From Bacillus inaquosorum KCTC 13429 (GTDB taxonomy: Bacteria > Bacillota > Bacilli > Bacillales > Bacillaceae): 64,000 nt of DNA. The notes under the pieces are model-generated. The model was not told the DNA's origin, did no database searches, and saw only the letters and a program-made list of their open reading frames with translations. The position numbers and the translations under genes are program-made. Below are positions 36,349-45,598 of this stretch, in pieces; the first letter of the stretch is position 1; every line of letters starts with the position of its first letter. The stretch is taken from contig NZ_AMXN01000009.1 of the NCBI RefSeq assembly GCF_000332645.1, positions 62,001-126,000 of the forward strand, given 5' to 3'.

Positions 36349-37591
36349 TTACTCACAATTTCCACGAAAGAATATACTTTGTGTCGATATGAAATCGTTT
36401 TATGCTTCTGTATCGGCTGTAACAATGGGGCTTAATCCTTTAACATGTTATCTTGCTGTTGTAGGGAATACGGATAGACAGGGAAGTGTAGTATTAGCTG
36501 CATCTCCTGCACTTAAAAAAGATTTTGGAATCAAAACAGGATCAAGACTTTTTGAGATACCTGAAGATCCAAGAATACACATTGTAAATCCTCAAATGAA
36601 GCTTTTCATCAGAGTTTCAACTGAGATTACAAAGCTGTTTTACAGATTTGTTCCAGAAAAATGTGTTCATACGTATTCAATTGATGAATCTTTTTTAGAT
36701 GCAGGAAAAGAAGATCCAGAGGAAATGGCCAAAGCAATTCAAAGCAGCATGTGGAGAGAATTTGGTTTGATGTGCACAGTAGGTATTGGAGACAATATGT
36801 TACTCAGCAAGCTTGCACTTGACCTGGAGAGTAAGAAAACGAAGAGTGGTATTGCACGTTGGAGATATGAAGATGTGCCAAATAAACTCTGGAAGGTTCA
36901 CCCGTTGTCTAAAATGTGGGGAATAGGAGGGAGGATGGAAAGAAACCTGAACCGAATGGGGATATCAACTGTAGGTCAGTTAGCTAAATTTCCTTTAGAG
37001 CTGCTTGAAAAGAAGTTCGGAATAATGGGGAACCAGCTGTACTACCATGCACATGGAATTGATTTATCAGAAATAGGTGCTCCATTGATGCAGGGTCAGA
37101 TTAGTTTTGGTAAGAGTCAGATTTTACTGAGGGATTACACAAGGAGAGAAGAGATTAAGGCTGTTCTTCTGGAGATTTGTGAGGAAGTTGCAAGAAGGGC
37201 ACGTACACACAATAAAGTTGGTCGAACAATAAGCCTGGGAATTGGATACAGCAAGGATGAGCTTGGTGGTGGATTTCATCGAGCAAAAACAATTGATCTT
37301 CCCACAAATATCACGATGGATATTTATAGATGCTGCTTGATGCTTTTTAATAAGTTTTACTCGGATAAAACAGTGAGAAGTATCTCAGTTACGTTATCAA
37401 ATATTGAGGATGATGTGAATCAGCAGCTGAGTTTATTTGAGGTGGATAATGAGAAGAGAAGGAAACTCGGGTTTGTGATGGATGGAATTAGAAGCAAATA
37501 CGGATCGAATGCGATTCTAAGAGCAGTTTCTTATACACCCGCAGGGACAGCAATTCACAGAGCTGGGCTTACTGGGGGACATAAATCATAA
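36341..37591 (+). CDS. uvrX: UvrX, Y-family (DinB/UmuC-type) DNA polymerase
   Basis: 416 aa. Catalytic carboxylates are in ILCVDMKSFYASV (about 11-23) and YSIDESFLD (about 117-125). The fingers/palm, HhH (ISTVGQLAKFPLELLEKKFG) and little-finger regions follow. It is the SP-beta UvrX type, giving error-prone bypass of UV damage. The start overlaps yolD by 8 bases. An orphan Shine-Dalgarno AAAGGAG at 37594 follows the stop, without an ORF. Confidence 0.93.
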   Translation: MIDYSQFPRKNILCVDMKSFYASVSAVTMGLNPLTCYLAVVGNTDRQGSVVLAASPALKKDFGIKTGSRLFEIPEDPRIHIVNPQMKLFIRVSTEITKLFYRFVPEKCVHTYSIDESFLDAGKEDPEEMAKAIQSSMWREFGLMCTVGIGDNMLLSKLALDLESKKTKSGIARWRYEDVPNKLWKVHPLSKMWGIGGRMERNLNRMGISTVGQLAKFPLELLEKKFGIMGNQLYYHAHGIDLSEIGAPLMQGQISFGKSQILLRDYTRREEIKAVLLEICEEVARRARTHNKVGRTISLGIGYSKDELGGGFHRAKTIDLPTNITMDIYRCCLMLFNKFYSDKTVRSISVTLSNIEDDVNQQLSLFEVDNEKRRKLGFVMDGIRSKYGSNAILRAVSYTPAGTAIHRAGLTGGHKS

Positions 37592-37811
37592 TAAAGGAGC
37601 TGACTTTTTACAAAACAAAGTAGTTTGATAATCTCTTCACTCTTGAATATATTTTTCTGGATTAATGAAATGTTGGAAAATATTTATTATAATTAAGAGA
37701 AAGTGTTTCGTTTTGCAAAAAGTCAATTTGTTTTTAGATACGATAAAGCCTGCTTAGCATTTGTTATAATGTGCTAAACAGGTCTTGATTTTGAGAAGGT
37801 AGGTATTAAAT

Positions 37812-38387
37812 ATGCTTGGTAGCAAAATCAAATCCTTGAGTAATAGACTTCCGATTTTATTTCTATTGTGTTTTCCTTTGCCAATTATTTTATCTTTATT
37901 GTTCGTGTTGTTATTTCATGAAATATTACGTAATGCATTTTTTTCAGACTTTTTAGTGATATGTGGTTTTTTATTTACTTCAATTTCGTTATTGTTGGTT
38001 TTTATATTATATAATAAGTACTCCCATGTAGATTTTGTTAAAAATAAAACTGACATAGTATACTTAAACGGAAAAGCAAAAACGGAGCTCATGCAGTCTT
38101 TAAAGGATATTGGTGAATGTATCTCTAAAGGTAATGTTACAAACACTTTTAAAAAATCTTGTTTGAACGTTCTTCATATATATAAACTACTAGATAAAAC
38201 TGAGGGAGAGCTGTACTTAAAACCATACCGAACAGAGATTAGAAACTTAGTAAGTCTTATAAACAAAAATAAGCTTACGTCTGAAGAATTGATTCATTTA
38301 GAAGGAAATAAAAATAAAGAGGTTATTGATAGATTAATATATGATCTTTTAATGTATTTGGAACGTATGAAAGAAGGGGTTGATTGA
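37812..38387 (+). CDS. Membrane protein of unknown function, 191 aa
   Basis: ATG 37812, with GAAGGTAGG upstream. Two strongly hydrophobic helices (about 14-40 and 50-72) and a soluble, Lys-rich, helical C-terminal 115 residues. It is one base before the next gene, so the two form an operon. No family recognised. Confidence 0.6.
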   Translation: MLGSKIKSLSNRLPILFLLCFPLPIILSLLFVLLFHEILRNAFFSDFLVICGFLFTSISLLLVFILYNKYSHVDFVKNKTDIVYLNGKAKTELMQSLKDIGECISKGNVTNTFKKSCLNVLHIYKLLDKTEGELYLKPYRTEIRNLVSLINKNKLTSEELIHLEGNKNKEVIDRLIYDLLMYLERMKEGVD

Positions 38388-38388
38388 A

Positions 38389-38856
38389 ATGAATAGTTTC
38401 AAAAAAGAGGACATAAAAGTATTAGAGAAGATTTATAAAAACCGCGATAAATATGAATGGACTACTTTAGAAGATGATGAAATTTGGAGAGGTATTGACT
38501 TTCCTACTGAAGCAGAAAACAGAGGGCATGTTTTGTCAGTTGAATTAAAAAAAAATTTTTATGTTTTAACAGGAACATATCAAACTCGTTTTTATTATGA
38601 AGAAGAGAAATATTCATGGGATAAGAGAACTTTTGTTTCTTTTATTGTTTACAAGTATTCTCATTCAAACAGCATTGCATTTATTACTGACGAAGATTAT
38701 CAGAAAGAATTAAGAGACAAGGATCAATTTCACTTCCAATTGTCTTTTTCCTCTTCTTCCAAACCAAACATAGTTGAAGAGATCTATAAATCTGCTAACC
38801 GTATTGCTTATGACATACCTAGTATTTATGATGATATTCTTAATGAAGATGATTAG
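38389..38856 (+). CDS. Cytosolic partner of the 37812 membrane protein
   Basis: The start is ATG 38389, 9 bases after GAAGGGG; 155 aa. Aromatic and acidic; FYVLTGTYQTRFYYEEEKYSW and TFVSFIVYKYSHSNSIAF suggest a beta-sheet core. No signal peptide. A membrane protein/soluble protein pair, one base apart, inside a toxin/defence-rich element. No family recognised. Confidence 0.55.
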   Translation: MNSFKKEDIKVLEKIYKNRDKYEWTTLEDDEIWRGIDFPTEAENRGHVLSVELKKNFYVLTGTYQTRFYYEEEKYSWDKRTFVSFIVYKYSHSNSIAFITDEDYQKELRDKDQFHFQLSFSSSSKPNIVEEIYKSANRIAYDIPSIYDDILNEDD

Positions 38857-39052
38857 GGAATGCTTAAATAGTTGAATCACAGAGATTTATGCTACATGTG
38901 TAAAGTGATTTTGAAAATCCATATAACATCTGTCAATGATGTTATATCATTCATATAAGCCTACTGAAGAATAATGTACTCAATTTTCAAATGCCCTCTG
39001 ATTCATATGATATAAGCCTTTAGTGAAAGTTAACCATTAAATTTTATTTTAA

Positions 39053-39096
39053 AGACAAAAGACCGCACTATAAAATACAATAAGTGCGGTCTTTTT
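39053..39096. terminator. Terminator between 38389 gene and phr
   Basis: AAAGACCGCACT / AGTGCGGTCTTTTT with a 14-base loop. Confidence 0.8.
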
Positions 39097-39176
39097 AATT
39101 TAATGAGTTAACAATTAATCAAGAGTTGGCAATTGGTAGCCCTCATTGTTCAATAATATTTCTAATGGGTTTAACA

Positions 39177-39320
39177 TTAAACAAAAAACTTGGTTGGTTG
39201 AATAGAAGTTATATTCCTTTTAGCTTCATGGAACTCTTTGTCATTCGAGGATGAAAAGCCACTAAAAATTGATAATCCAACGACAACTGACAAGGTGGCT
39301 AATGCAAGTTTAAATTTCAT
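39177..39320 (-). CDS. phr: Phr-type secreted signalling peptide
   Basis: 47 aa from ATG 39320, with AAAGAGGAGAG upstream; overlaps the 3' end of rap by 11 bases. Signal-peptide-like KFKLALATLSVVVGLSIFSGF, then a C-terminal tail with AKRNITSIQPTKFFV. The pentapeptide KRNIT resembles PhrA ARNQT and PhrE SRNVT (basic-x-N-x-T). It should be secreted, processed and reimported to inhibit the Rap. Confidence 0.75.
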   Translation of the reverse strand: MKFKLALATLSVVVGLSIFSGFSSSNDKEFHEAKRNITSIQPTKFFV

Positions 39321-40440
39321 ATAAACACTCTCCTCTTTGTATTTGGATTCGGGCATCCACCATAACGGCAAAAAAGGTGGTTGAGTTTTCAAATTGCCCT
39401 ATCTCCTTACAATAATTAGCCGTGTCGAGTGCTAATTCCTCTAAATCTGGATACATAACATTATCTTTTAGTACAGAAAAAGTTCGAAAAACTGTGCGTT
39501 TATCTATAGAGTCGATATATAAAGCCTTTAAGTAATTAAACTCAGCAACTAAGACATCATCGTTTATGGCTTGTGCTTTCTCGATTCCTTTTTTATAAAG
39601 AATAAAGGCTTTTTCAATATCCTTCATTTTGAAGTAAATTTGTGTCAGTGTAAATAATGTATGAGGGAGAAGATCACTTTTATCGTTTTCGTACAATGAG
39701 ACTGCTTGTTCAATATATTCAGCAGCTTTGCCATACTCTTTCATCTTATAATAACAGTTTCCCAAATTATATAATGATGCCCCTATTAGTTTGTGCTTGT
39801 TTATAGCTTTCGAATCTTTCAAAGCTTTCTGAAGGTGTGGAATAGCTTTTTCATGACTTTCCAAATCATCGAAGTTCCCTGCTACAACAAATGCACATTG
39901 AATTCTACGAACAGTATAAGTTTTTTGGCCTTTATAAATGTTAAGGGCTGCTTCTGCATAGTGCATTGATACATGGGTTTGTTTCATGTGATAATACACT
40001 TCAGCCATTTTGAAATAAAACTCAGCTCGTTCAATTTCGTCTGTTACTAAAGCGAGCTTTTTCTCAGCAATTTTATATGACCTTATTGCTTTTATATAAT
40101 CCTTCTTATCAAATTCGTACATTCCTCTAAAGAAATTGCAGTAATATTCCAGGACACCTTTAAGCTTTGTTTGACTGCTTTCGATCTTTTCTAATAAGTC
40201 TGAAATTTTAGGACGTTCTTCATTCAATGACTTAGGTTCAAGGTAATCCAGCATTAGCTGATGACGAAAACACATTAGAGAATAATACAGCAATAAGTCT
40301 TGATCTTCCTTCATATGTTTTATTTCTTCTTCAACCTCTGCTTTTAATATCTCTGCATCTGGAACGGCGAACATCCGTATGTATTTATACCACTCATTGA
40401 TTTTAACTCCAACTGTGGATGACGGAATTAATTGCTCCAT
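39310..40440 (-). CDS. Rap-family response-regulator aspartate phosphatase
   Basis: 376 aa from ATG 40440, GGGAGGG upstream. N-terminal three-helix bundle (VGVKINEWYKYIRMF, then LLYYSLMCFRHQLML with the Glu/Gln-type phosphatase helices) and about seven TPRs (RAEFYFKMAEVYYHMKQTHVSMHYAEAAL, ASLYNLGNCYYKMKEYGKAAEYIEQA, in parts). It should dephosphorylate Spo0F or block ComA, which slows sporulation or competence in the cell carrying the element. Cotranscribed with its phr. Confidence 0.88.
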   Translation of the reverse strand: MEQLIPSSTVGVKINEWYKYIRMFAVPDAEILKAEVEEEIKHMKEDQDLLLYYSLMCFRHQLMLDYLEPKSLNEERPKISDLLEKIESSQTKLKGVLEYYCNFFRGMYEFDKKDYIKAIRSYKIAEKKLALVTDEIERAEFYFKMAEVYYHMKQTHVSMHYAEAALNIYKGQKTYTVRRIQCAFVVAGNFDDLESHEKAIPHLQKALKDSKAINKHKLIGASLYNLGNCYYKMKEYGKAAEYIEQAVSLYENDKSDLLPHTLFTLTQIYFKMKDIEKAFILYKKGIEKAQAINDDVLVAEFNYLKALYIDSIDKRTVFRTFSVLKDNVMYPDLEELALDTANYCKEIGQFENSTTFFAVMVDARIQIQRGECLYEI

Positions 40441-40571
40441 TGAAATCCCTCCCTCTATGTATCCAATAGACTAATATGTAATATTTTATCATATTTAAAT
40501 GAATAAGGAAGATTAATGTTTTCTTAAAAGGCGAAAAAAATACCCTCCTCAATTAAGAGAAGGGCAGGGGG

Positions 40572-40756
40572 TTATCTCGGTGAATCATAATTCATTGCTT
40601 GTTCACTATCAGAAATACCTTGAGTTGTTGGGTCAACCACAATTCCCATTGCAGTTAAAAAAGTTAGAAGGGCATTAAATTTCTCTGTTAAGTCGTCACC
40701 AAATACAGTCAAGTCATATAGTATATCTGTAACATGCGTATCGTAAAAATTTATAA
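40572..40756 (-). pseudogene. Phage holin C-terminal remnant (phi-LC3-type)
   Basis: On the minus strand there are about 61 open codons without a start, ending in TAMGIVVDPTTQGISDSEQA and MNYDSPR before TAA. This is the conserved end of phi-LC3/SPP1-type phage holins. The membrane-spanning N terminus is missing. It is the only lysis-type sequence seen in the element. Confidence 0.7.
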
Positions 40757-41410
40757 AGAACTAAAAAAGACAGTAAACATAAAGATTTTGATACTTTAAT
40801 TAGTGAATAGGAGGTAAACGATCGTAAAACATAAGCGGGAGTAGGGGAAAGTGGTTGTTTTAAGGAGATATTGATAAAAAAGGGAAAATTTCAAGAAGGA
40901 AAAACGTTGATACTATAGGCTTTTACGATAGCGATTACGATGTGAAAAAGGGTAATTTTGATGTGGAATTAGGAAAATGAAAATTTGGATAGGGTGTGGA
41001 AATGGAAGTGCTGTGGGTACATTTGTTCTTGCTTTTGAGTATTTGGATGTTAATATACCCCCACATATTGGTAGTTAAATCCCTATATAATAAGTCTTAT
41101 ACCTGCTTTTCAGTAACAAATATTGGATTTTGAGATTTTTTCGGCTGATTCACAAATTCGAATGAAAATCAAGGGCGAAATTAAAAAAATGAATAATTAA
41201 GAGGGTGTATAAGGCTGAATATTATTAATCGTTAATCGTTATCGTAACAGCAAAAAATGAATCGAAGACTTATTTTTATACAACTTAACGAATATCAATA
41301 ACGATCTTATTCAATCATAATATCTAATAACCTAGAGCAAAGGCTGAATATATGAAAGGGTTATTTTAGATGGGCATATATAATAGAAGAAACTCGTCAT
41401 AGATAAATCA
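40757..41410. other. Gene-poor AT-rich interval
   Basis: No gene of normal quality is seen. A 40-codon frame ending in ILDVELGK-type sequence near 40870-40980 and several AT-rich runs are all I find; no start with a Shine-Dalgarno site supports it. Probably decayed phage sequence. Confidence 0.4.
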
Positions 41411-41411
41411 T

Positions 41412-41768
41412 TTAGATGGACGGTGAGGAACTTAAATAATCTGCAGAAGGGAAGATATGAAGTTGTTCTAATACCTGCTCATTTGCAATTATGGCTTTAC
41501 AATCAGGGGCACTGATACCCAAAAGATCAAAGACATGCTCATAATTGTTTCGCTTATACTCTCTGAATCCAAATCTTAAGTACATCTTATGTAACACCTT
41601 ATCAATGTCGCAATCCGTAATGACATTATGCTCTTTAATCTTTCCTTTAAAATAAGTATCCATTAGGTGTTTATTATAGTACAACCGCTTACTAATCTGT
41701 TCTTTTGCGGTGGTCATTTCATTTGAAAAGAAGTCAGCAAATGGAGAGCTTATCTTTATCTTTAACAT
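41412..41768 (-). CDS. Hypothetical 118-aa protein
   Basis: ATG 41768, in the same direction as the GIY-YIG gene and 33 bases after its stop. Soluble, helical, basic. KMYLRFGFREYKRNNYEHVFDLLG and a C-terminal Ser-rich end; no motif recognised. Confidence 0.5.
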   Translation of the reverse strand: MLKIKISSPFADFFSNEMTTAKEQISKRLYYNKHLMDTYFKGKIKEHNVITDCDIDKVLHKMYLRFGFREYKRNNYEHVFDLLGISAPDCKAIIANEQVLEQLHIFPSADYLSSSPSI

Positions 41769-41801
41769 GCTTATAGTCTAATAAAGAATGTTGTAAGGTG
41801 T

Positions 41802-42545
41802 CTAATTGTACAGAGCTTCGGCCAATTCGTTTTGTGGGAATAAATAATGGATCTTTCTCATTTTAATAAGTGTGTTAACAAGATCTTTTAGGACAAGAAT
41901 GTCTTTAAACAGAGGAACATCAACACCAAGTTTAGTCAATCTTGTTTTATAAGCTGATGATTCAAGAACAGAAAAACCCACTTGATTATACCATCGATTC
42001 AGTAAGCCAGGCAGTCGATCATCGGATCTTATCTCTGTATTCTCAATAGAGTTAAGCATCCATTTATCTACGTCTGACTTTAAAAAGTAAACACGCTCAC
42101 CGATATTTCTATGTAGAACTCTAGCCTTATCAAACAGTTCTTCCGTAAGACATCGAAGGACATAAGATTGAGTATATTTGTAAACAACACCTTTTGTATT
42201 TTTTCCTTTGTTTACTCTTCGTTTGTCCTTTCTTCTGCTTGTTTCTTCTAGTGGATTGCTTATGTTATAAACTGTGTGATGTTTCTTATATTCTTCAATT
42301 GTCTGGTACTCTAATATACTGAGTCTGCATTTTGTATCATGAGTTGATATTGTGACAAATTCAAATGATTTTTCACCATACTTATCCCAATCTTTCTGCA
42401 ATAAGTAATTATGATGTTTCCCATTCCTTAAATCTCTTTTATGTCCTTGGTGTCTTGATTCAATATTAACCGAGCTTCCAATGTAAACTTTAATGTTTAT
42501 TTTGTTAACAATTTTGTAAATACCACGTATCTTTTTATTTGTCAT
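41802..42545 (-). CDS. GIY-YIG endonuclease-like protein
   Basis: The start is ATG 42545 (MTNKKIRGIYKIVN), with AAAGGAG 12 bases upstream; 247 aa. The GIY-YIG core is complete: RGIYKIVN, KVYIGSSVNIESRHQGHKRDL, the catalytic Tyr/Arg and Glu in SILEYQTIEEY. The C-terminal 130 residues contain an HTH-like arm typical of phage-borne homing-type endonucleases. Divergent from the recombinase, sharing its palindromic promoter region. Confidence 0.85.
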   Translation of the reverse strand: MTNKKIRGIYKIVNKINIKVYIGSSVNIESRHQGHKRDLRNGKHHNYLLQKDWDKYGEKSFEFVTISTHDTKCRLSILEYQTIEEYKKHHTVYNISNPLEETSRRKDKRRVNKGKNTKGVVYKYTQSYVLRCLTEELFDKARVLHRNIGERVYFLKSDVDKWMLNSIENTEIRSDDRLPGLLNRWYNQVGFSVLESSAYKTRLTKLGVDVPLFKDILVLKDLVNTLIKMRKIHYLFPQNELAEALYN

Positions 42546-42593
42546 AAGGGTTTGATGCTCCTTTAAAGAATAGAATGGAAGGCTAGACATAAC

Positions 42594-42699
42594 TTCGCAT
42601 AACTGTAATTATGCGAAATAATTCATTTACTTATGCGAAACACAGTGCTAAGATTTAATTATAAAAAGAATTATTTATAAGAGACTCAATTTCGCATAA
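42594..42699. promoter_or_regulatory. TTCGCATAA operators between divergent genes
   Basis: A perfect inverted repeat TTCGCATAA-N6-TTATGCGAA lies at 42594-42617. Further single half-sites lie at 42631-42639 and 42691-42699. Four identical 9-mers in 106 bases, placed between the GIY-YIG gene and the recombinase gene, indicate a shared operator. I find no other cluster of this 9-mer; one lone copy occurs in coding sequence near 49006. Confidence 0.7.
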
Positions 42700-42719
42700 G
42701 TTATATGAGGAGTGAACCG

Positions 42720-43598
42720 ATGCAAGAATACAATAGCAATTTAATAGAGGATTACATATTTCAACTTAGAAAAGCTGAAAACACAAAACAAAGCTATAAA
42801 CGTGATTTGCAGCTGTTCAATAAATACTTGAGTGATGACGAAATTAGAATTGACCGCTTATCGTCTACAATTGTTCAATTATTTATTGATTCACTAGAAA
42901 ACGGAACAATCAAAACAAATAGAGGGAAGCGATACAGAGCGGCAAGTATAAACAGAATATATGCTAGTATACGTTCATTTTGTATTTATACTGAACAGTA
43001 TGAAGCGTTTAAGGATATTCGTATCACTAAGACGCAGCACATCTCAGAATTGGCTCCTAAATCAGTTGATGTTAACTACATTGAATCCATAAGAAAACGG
43101 ATAGGTGACAGGAAGAACAAACCAAAGCTAATCAATTATAGAGACTTGGCCATCATTGATATGTTGCGTCTTACTGGTATGAGGGTTTCAGAGCTTGTTG
43201 ATCTAAAGAAAGCAGATATGACTTTGAAAGGGAATCCTTATCTAATTCACATTAATAAATCAAAAGGGAAGAAAGTTAGAGACATTCCAATAAGTAAGGA
43301 GAGGTTTCGATATATTCACCGTTATCTTGAATCAAGAAATGATGATTCCGAATACGCCTTTGTAAGTAGATCAAATAAGAAATTAACAACCAGGACAGTT
43401 CAAATGCTTTTGAAAGAATACGAGATAACACCTCACATGTTACGCCATACGCTTGCTACTGAATTGGCTAAGAGAGGTTGGGACTTATCTACAATCGCTA
43501 GGTTCTTGGGGAACACTGTGGCGGTTGTACAGCGTTATACAATACCTACAGAAAAGCAAATGGCGGATGCAGCAGCAGATGTTTATACTATTGAATGA
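42720..43598 (+). CDS. Tyrosine recombinase (YopP/XerC-like)
   Basis: The start is ATG 42720, with TGAGGAG 8 bases upstream; 292 aa. A SAM-like N-terminal domain (1-100) precedes the catalytic domain: Arg in MLRLTGMRVSELVDL, HxxR in HMLRHTLATELAKRG, and Tyr in VVQRYTIP. The second His of the box is Asn (FLGNTVAV), unlike LGH in most. Length matches SP-beta yopP. It may recombine DNA or act as a regulator, as SP-beta MrpR (YopR), a tyrosine-recombinase-fold repressor, does. It sits behind its own operator-like palindromes, far from the att sites. Confidence 0.85.
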   Translation: MQEYNSNLIEDYIFQLRKAENTKQSYKRDLQLFNKYLSDDEIRIDRLSSTIVQLFIDSLENGTIKTNRGKRYRAASINRIYASIRSFCIYTEQYEAFKDIRITKTQHISELAPKSVDVNYIESIRKRIGDRKNKPKLINYRDLAIIDMLRLTGMRVSELVDLKKADMTLKGNPYLIHINKSKGKKVRDIPISKERFRYIHRYLESRNDDSEYAFVSRSNKKLTTRTVQMLLKEYEITPHMLRHTLATELAKRGWDLSTIARFLGNTVAVVQRYTIPTEKQMADAAADVYTIE

Positions 43599-43680
43599 AA
43601 TTAATGTAGATAAATAGTCATTATTTGATTAATAGGATAAAATAGGTTTAGAGCTTATTTTCATTGAAAGGGAGAAACAG

Positions 43681-45195
43681 ATGCCAAAGAGTGTGACCCT
43701 ATATGACTTACTAATATCTTGTCCTTCAGATGTAAAAGAGGAATTGAAAATCATTAATGAAACAGTAGATGATTTTAATAGGATGTTTGGACATGCAAAT
43801 AATGCCATTATTAATACTAAACATTGGAGTAAGGATTCTTATCCGCAATCAGGCGGAAGGCCACAAGAATTATTAAATCAACAGTTTGTGTTAGAGTGTG
43901 ATGCAGCTGTAGCAGTTTTCTGGACAAGGTTCGGAACACCTACAGATCATTATGGTTCAGGAACTGAAGAGGAAATTGTGGAACTAATTAAAAGTGATAA
44001 GCAAGTATTTCTTTATTTTTGTGAAAAGCCAATTAATCCTTCAGAGATTGACTTTGAGCAGTATCAAAAAATCAAACAGTTCAAAGAGAGATATGGGAAA
44101 TCTAATATTTATGATACTTTCACAAATACTGAAGATTTTAAAAAGAAATTCCTTAACCATTTGACTCTGCATTTTTTAAGACGATTTGAAAAAGGTGGTG
44201 AACAAGCTACAAAAACACGGAGCGATTTGTCCATTAAAGGTGCTTATAATGGAGGAATAACGGAAAAACCAAATGCAACAGAAAATAATTATACAACTTC
44301 TAAATATATGTTAGATATGAAGAATGAGATTATCGGTAAAATAGACAAAATACAAAAAATGGAGAAACTCAATTTTCCTGTTGGTCAAAAAGAAGTTCAT
44401 AACTCAATACAATCTTCATTTTTCAGAAAAGAAAGAATAACAATTAATGATTCTATAAAAGAAGCCATTAATAACTTTTGTATACATCAGAATATAACTA
44501 TCGACGAAATGGATTTCTATAATGTTGGCCATCTTGAAAAACAACAAAATCCTCTTGGTGCGATGGCTATAGGATCATCCTCAAGAACATCGTATGAATT
44601 AATAGGTAAAGACGAAGAGAAGGAAAAATACGCTCTACTAAGGAGATTACATTCACAGATTAAGCTTTATAATGAATGGCTGATTTACTTCAATGAACTG
44701 GATCAAAAATATGTGCTAAATTTATGTCTTTCTAATACCGGAACACAATATGATGAAGATATAGATGTGAAATTATTTTTTGAAGAAGGATTATTATGTA
44801 AAAAAGAAGAGTTACCAATACCAGGAGCTAACATACTTCGGCAATATGATGATTTTGATTATGTGGATGTTATTTTCAAACCTGAAAAAACAGTATCTAT
44901 ACAAGAGTATGACGGTTATCAAAAAACTTCATATGCTTCTCGATTCGATTGGTCGGATTATGATGATCATAAGGAGGAGTATATAGAGGCACTAGAAGAA
45001 CTGTTTGTTTACGAATACTATAATGAAGATGGTTTTGATATTATCAGCTATAAACAAAATTATCTTAAACATAACACTAATGTTTATTTGCCTTCGGTGT
45101 TATACTTTAATGCTGCGCCAAATGTATTACGATATGAAATTTCATCTAAATACTCAGAAATCACTTTTGAGGGAGAATTAGAAATAGAACACTAG
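43681..45195 (+). CDS. TIR/DUF4062-like defence protein, 504 aa
   Basis: ATG 43681, with GGGAGAAAC upstream. N-terminal 1-165: LLISCPSDVKEELKIINETV, AVAVFWTRFGTPTDHYGSGTEEEI and DKQVFLYFCEKP, a Rossmann-like TIR/DUF4062 domain with the SGT-Glu-Glu-Glu segment of catalytic TIR-type folds. The rest (about 165-504) is a beta-rich region without a motif I know. Such N-terminal domains usually belong to abortive-infection effectors that consume NAD or nucleotides. No partner gene is obvious. Soluble. Confidence 0.65.
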   Translation: MPKSVTLYDLLISCPSDVKEELKIINETVDDFNRMFGHANNAIINTKHWSKDSYPQSGGRPQELLNQQFVLECDAAVAVFWTRFGTPTDHYGSGTEEEIVELIKSDKQVFLYFCEKPINPSEIDFEQYQKIKQFKERYGKSNIYDTFTNTEDFKKKFLNHLTLHFLRRFEKGGEQATKTRSDLSIKGAYNGGITEKPNATENNYTTSKYMLDMKNEIIGKIDKIQKMEKLNFPVGQKEVHNSIQSSFFRKERITINDSIKEAINNFCIHQNITIDEMDFYNVGHLEKQQNPLGAMAIGSSSRTSYELIGKDEEKEKYALLRRLHSQIKLYNEWLIYFNELDQKYVLNLCLSNTGTQYDEDIDVKLFFEEGLLCKKEELPIPGANILRQYDDFDYVDVIFKPEKTVSIQEYDGYQKTSYASRFDWSDYDDHKEEYIEALEELFVYEYYNEDGFDIISYKQNYLKHNTNVYLPSVLYFNAAPNVLRYEISSKYSEITFEGELEIEH

Positions 45196-45199
45196 TATC

Positions 45200-45231
45200 A
45201 CCGTTCAATTAGAACGGTGACTTCTTTTTTA
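45200..45231 (+). terminator. Terminator after the TIR-like gene
   Basis: TCACCGTTC / GAACGGTGA with a 5-base loop, then CTTCTTTTTT. Confidence 0.85.
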
Positions 45232-45311
45232 AAAGTTTAAAAGATGTACTTAGGATTATTAATCTCTTTAAAATATGACTTTTATTCAGTTTCCCACTTC
45301 ATGAGATACCC

Positions 45312-45453
45312 TTACACATAAGAATAAAGCGTCTCATTTTCACAATCCATATATGCTAATGAGTCAAGCGGGTTTTCAGAAACAACTTTGAAACCATATT
45401 TTTGTTCAATTTTATACAGCATCAAATTCATTTAAATCATCAATAGAGGACAT
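45312..45453 (-). pseudogene. Small frameshifted ORF
   Basis: A good start (GGAGGTTCATT then ATG at 45453) gives MSSIDDLNEFDAV and stops. One base further the reading continues as YKIEQKYGFKVVSENPLDS and AYMDCENETLYSYV. A single-base frameshift near 45412 splits it. About 46 aa when restored; family unknown. Confidence 0.5.
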
Positions 45454-45598
45454 TAATGAACCTCCGATTTTGAAGATTATTGTAAATTTTCGCGGGGATT
45501 TCACTGAGTAGACTAAAAATGATTTAGAGAGTTTTCGAGGGTTAAATCAAGTTTGCGTATTTCTTTTCTTTTAATATTTCCGATACGGTTCTATACGG

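Noticed and set aside
42705-42719. ATG at 42705 as recombinase start
   Set aside because: It overlaps the Shine-Dalgarno TGAGGAG that serves ATG 42720.
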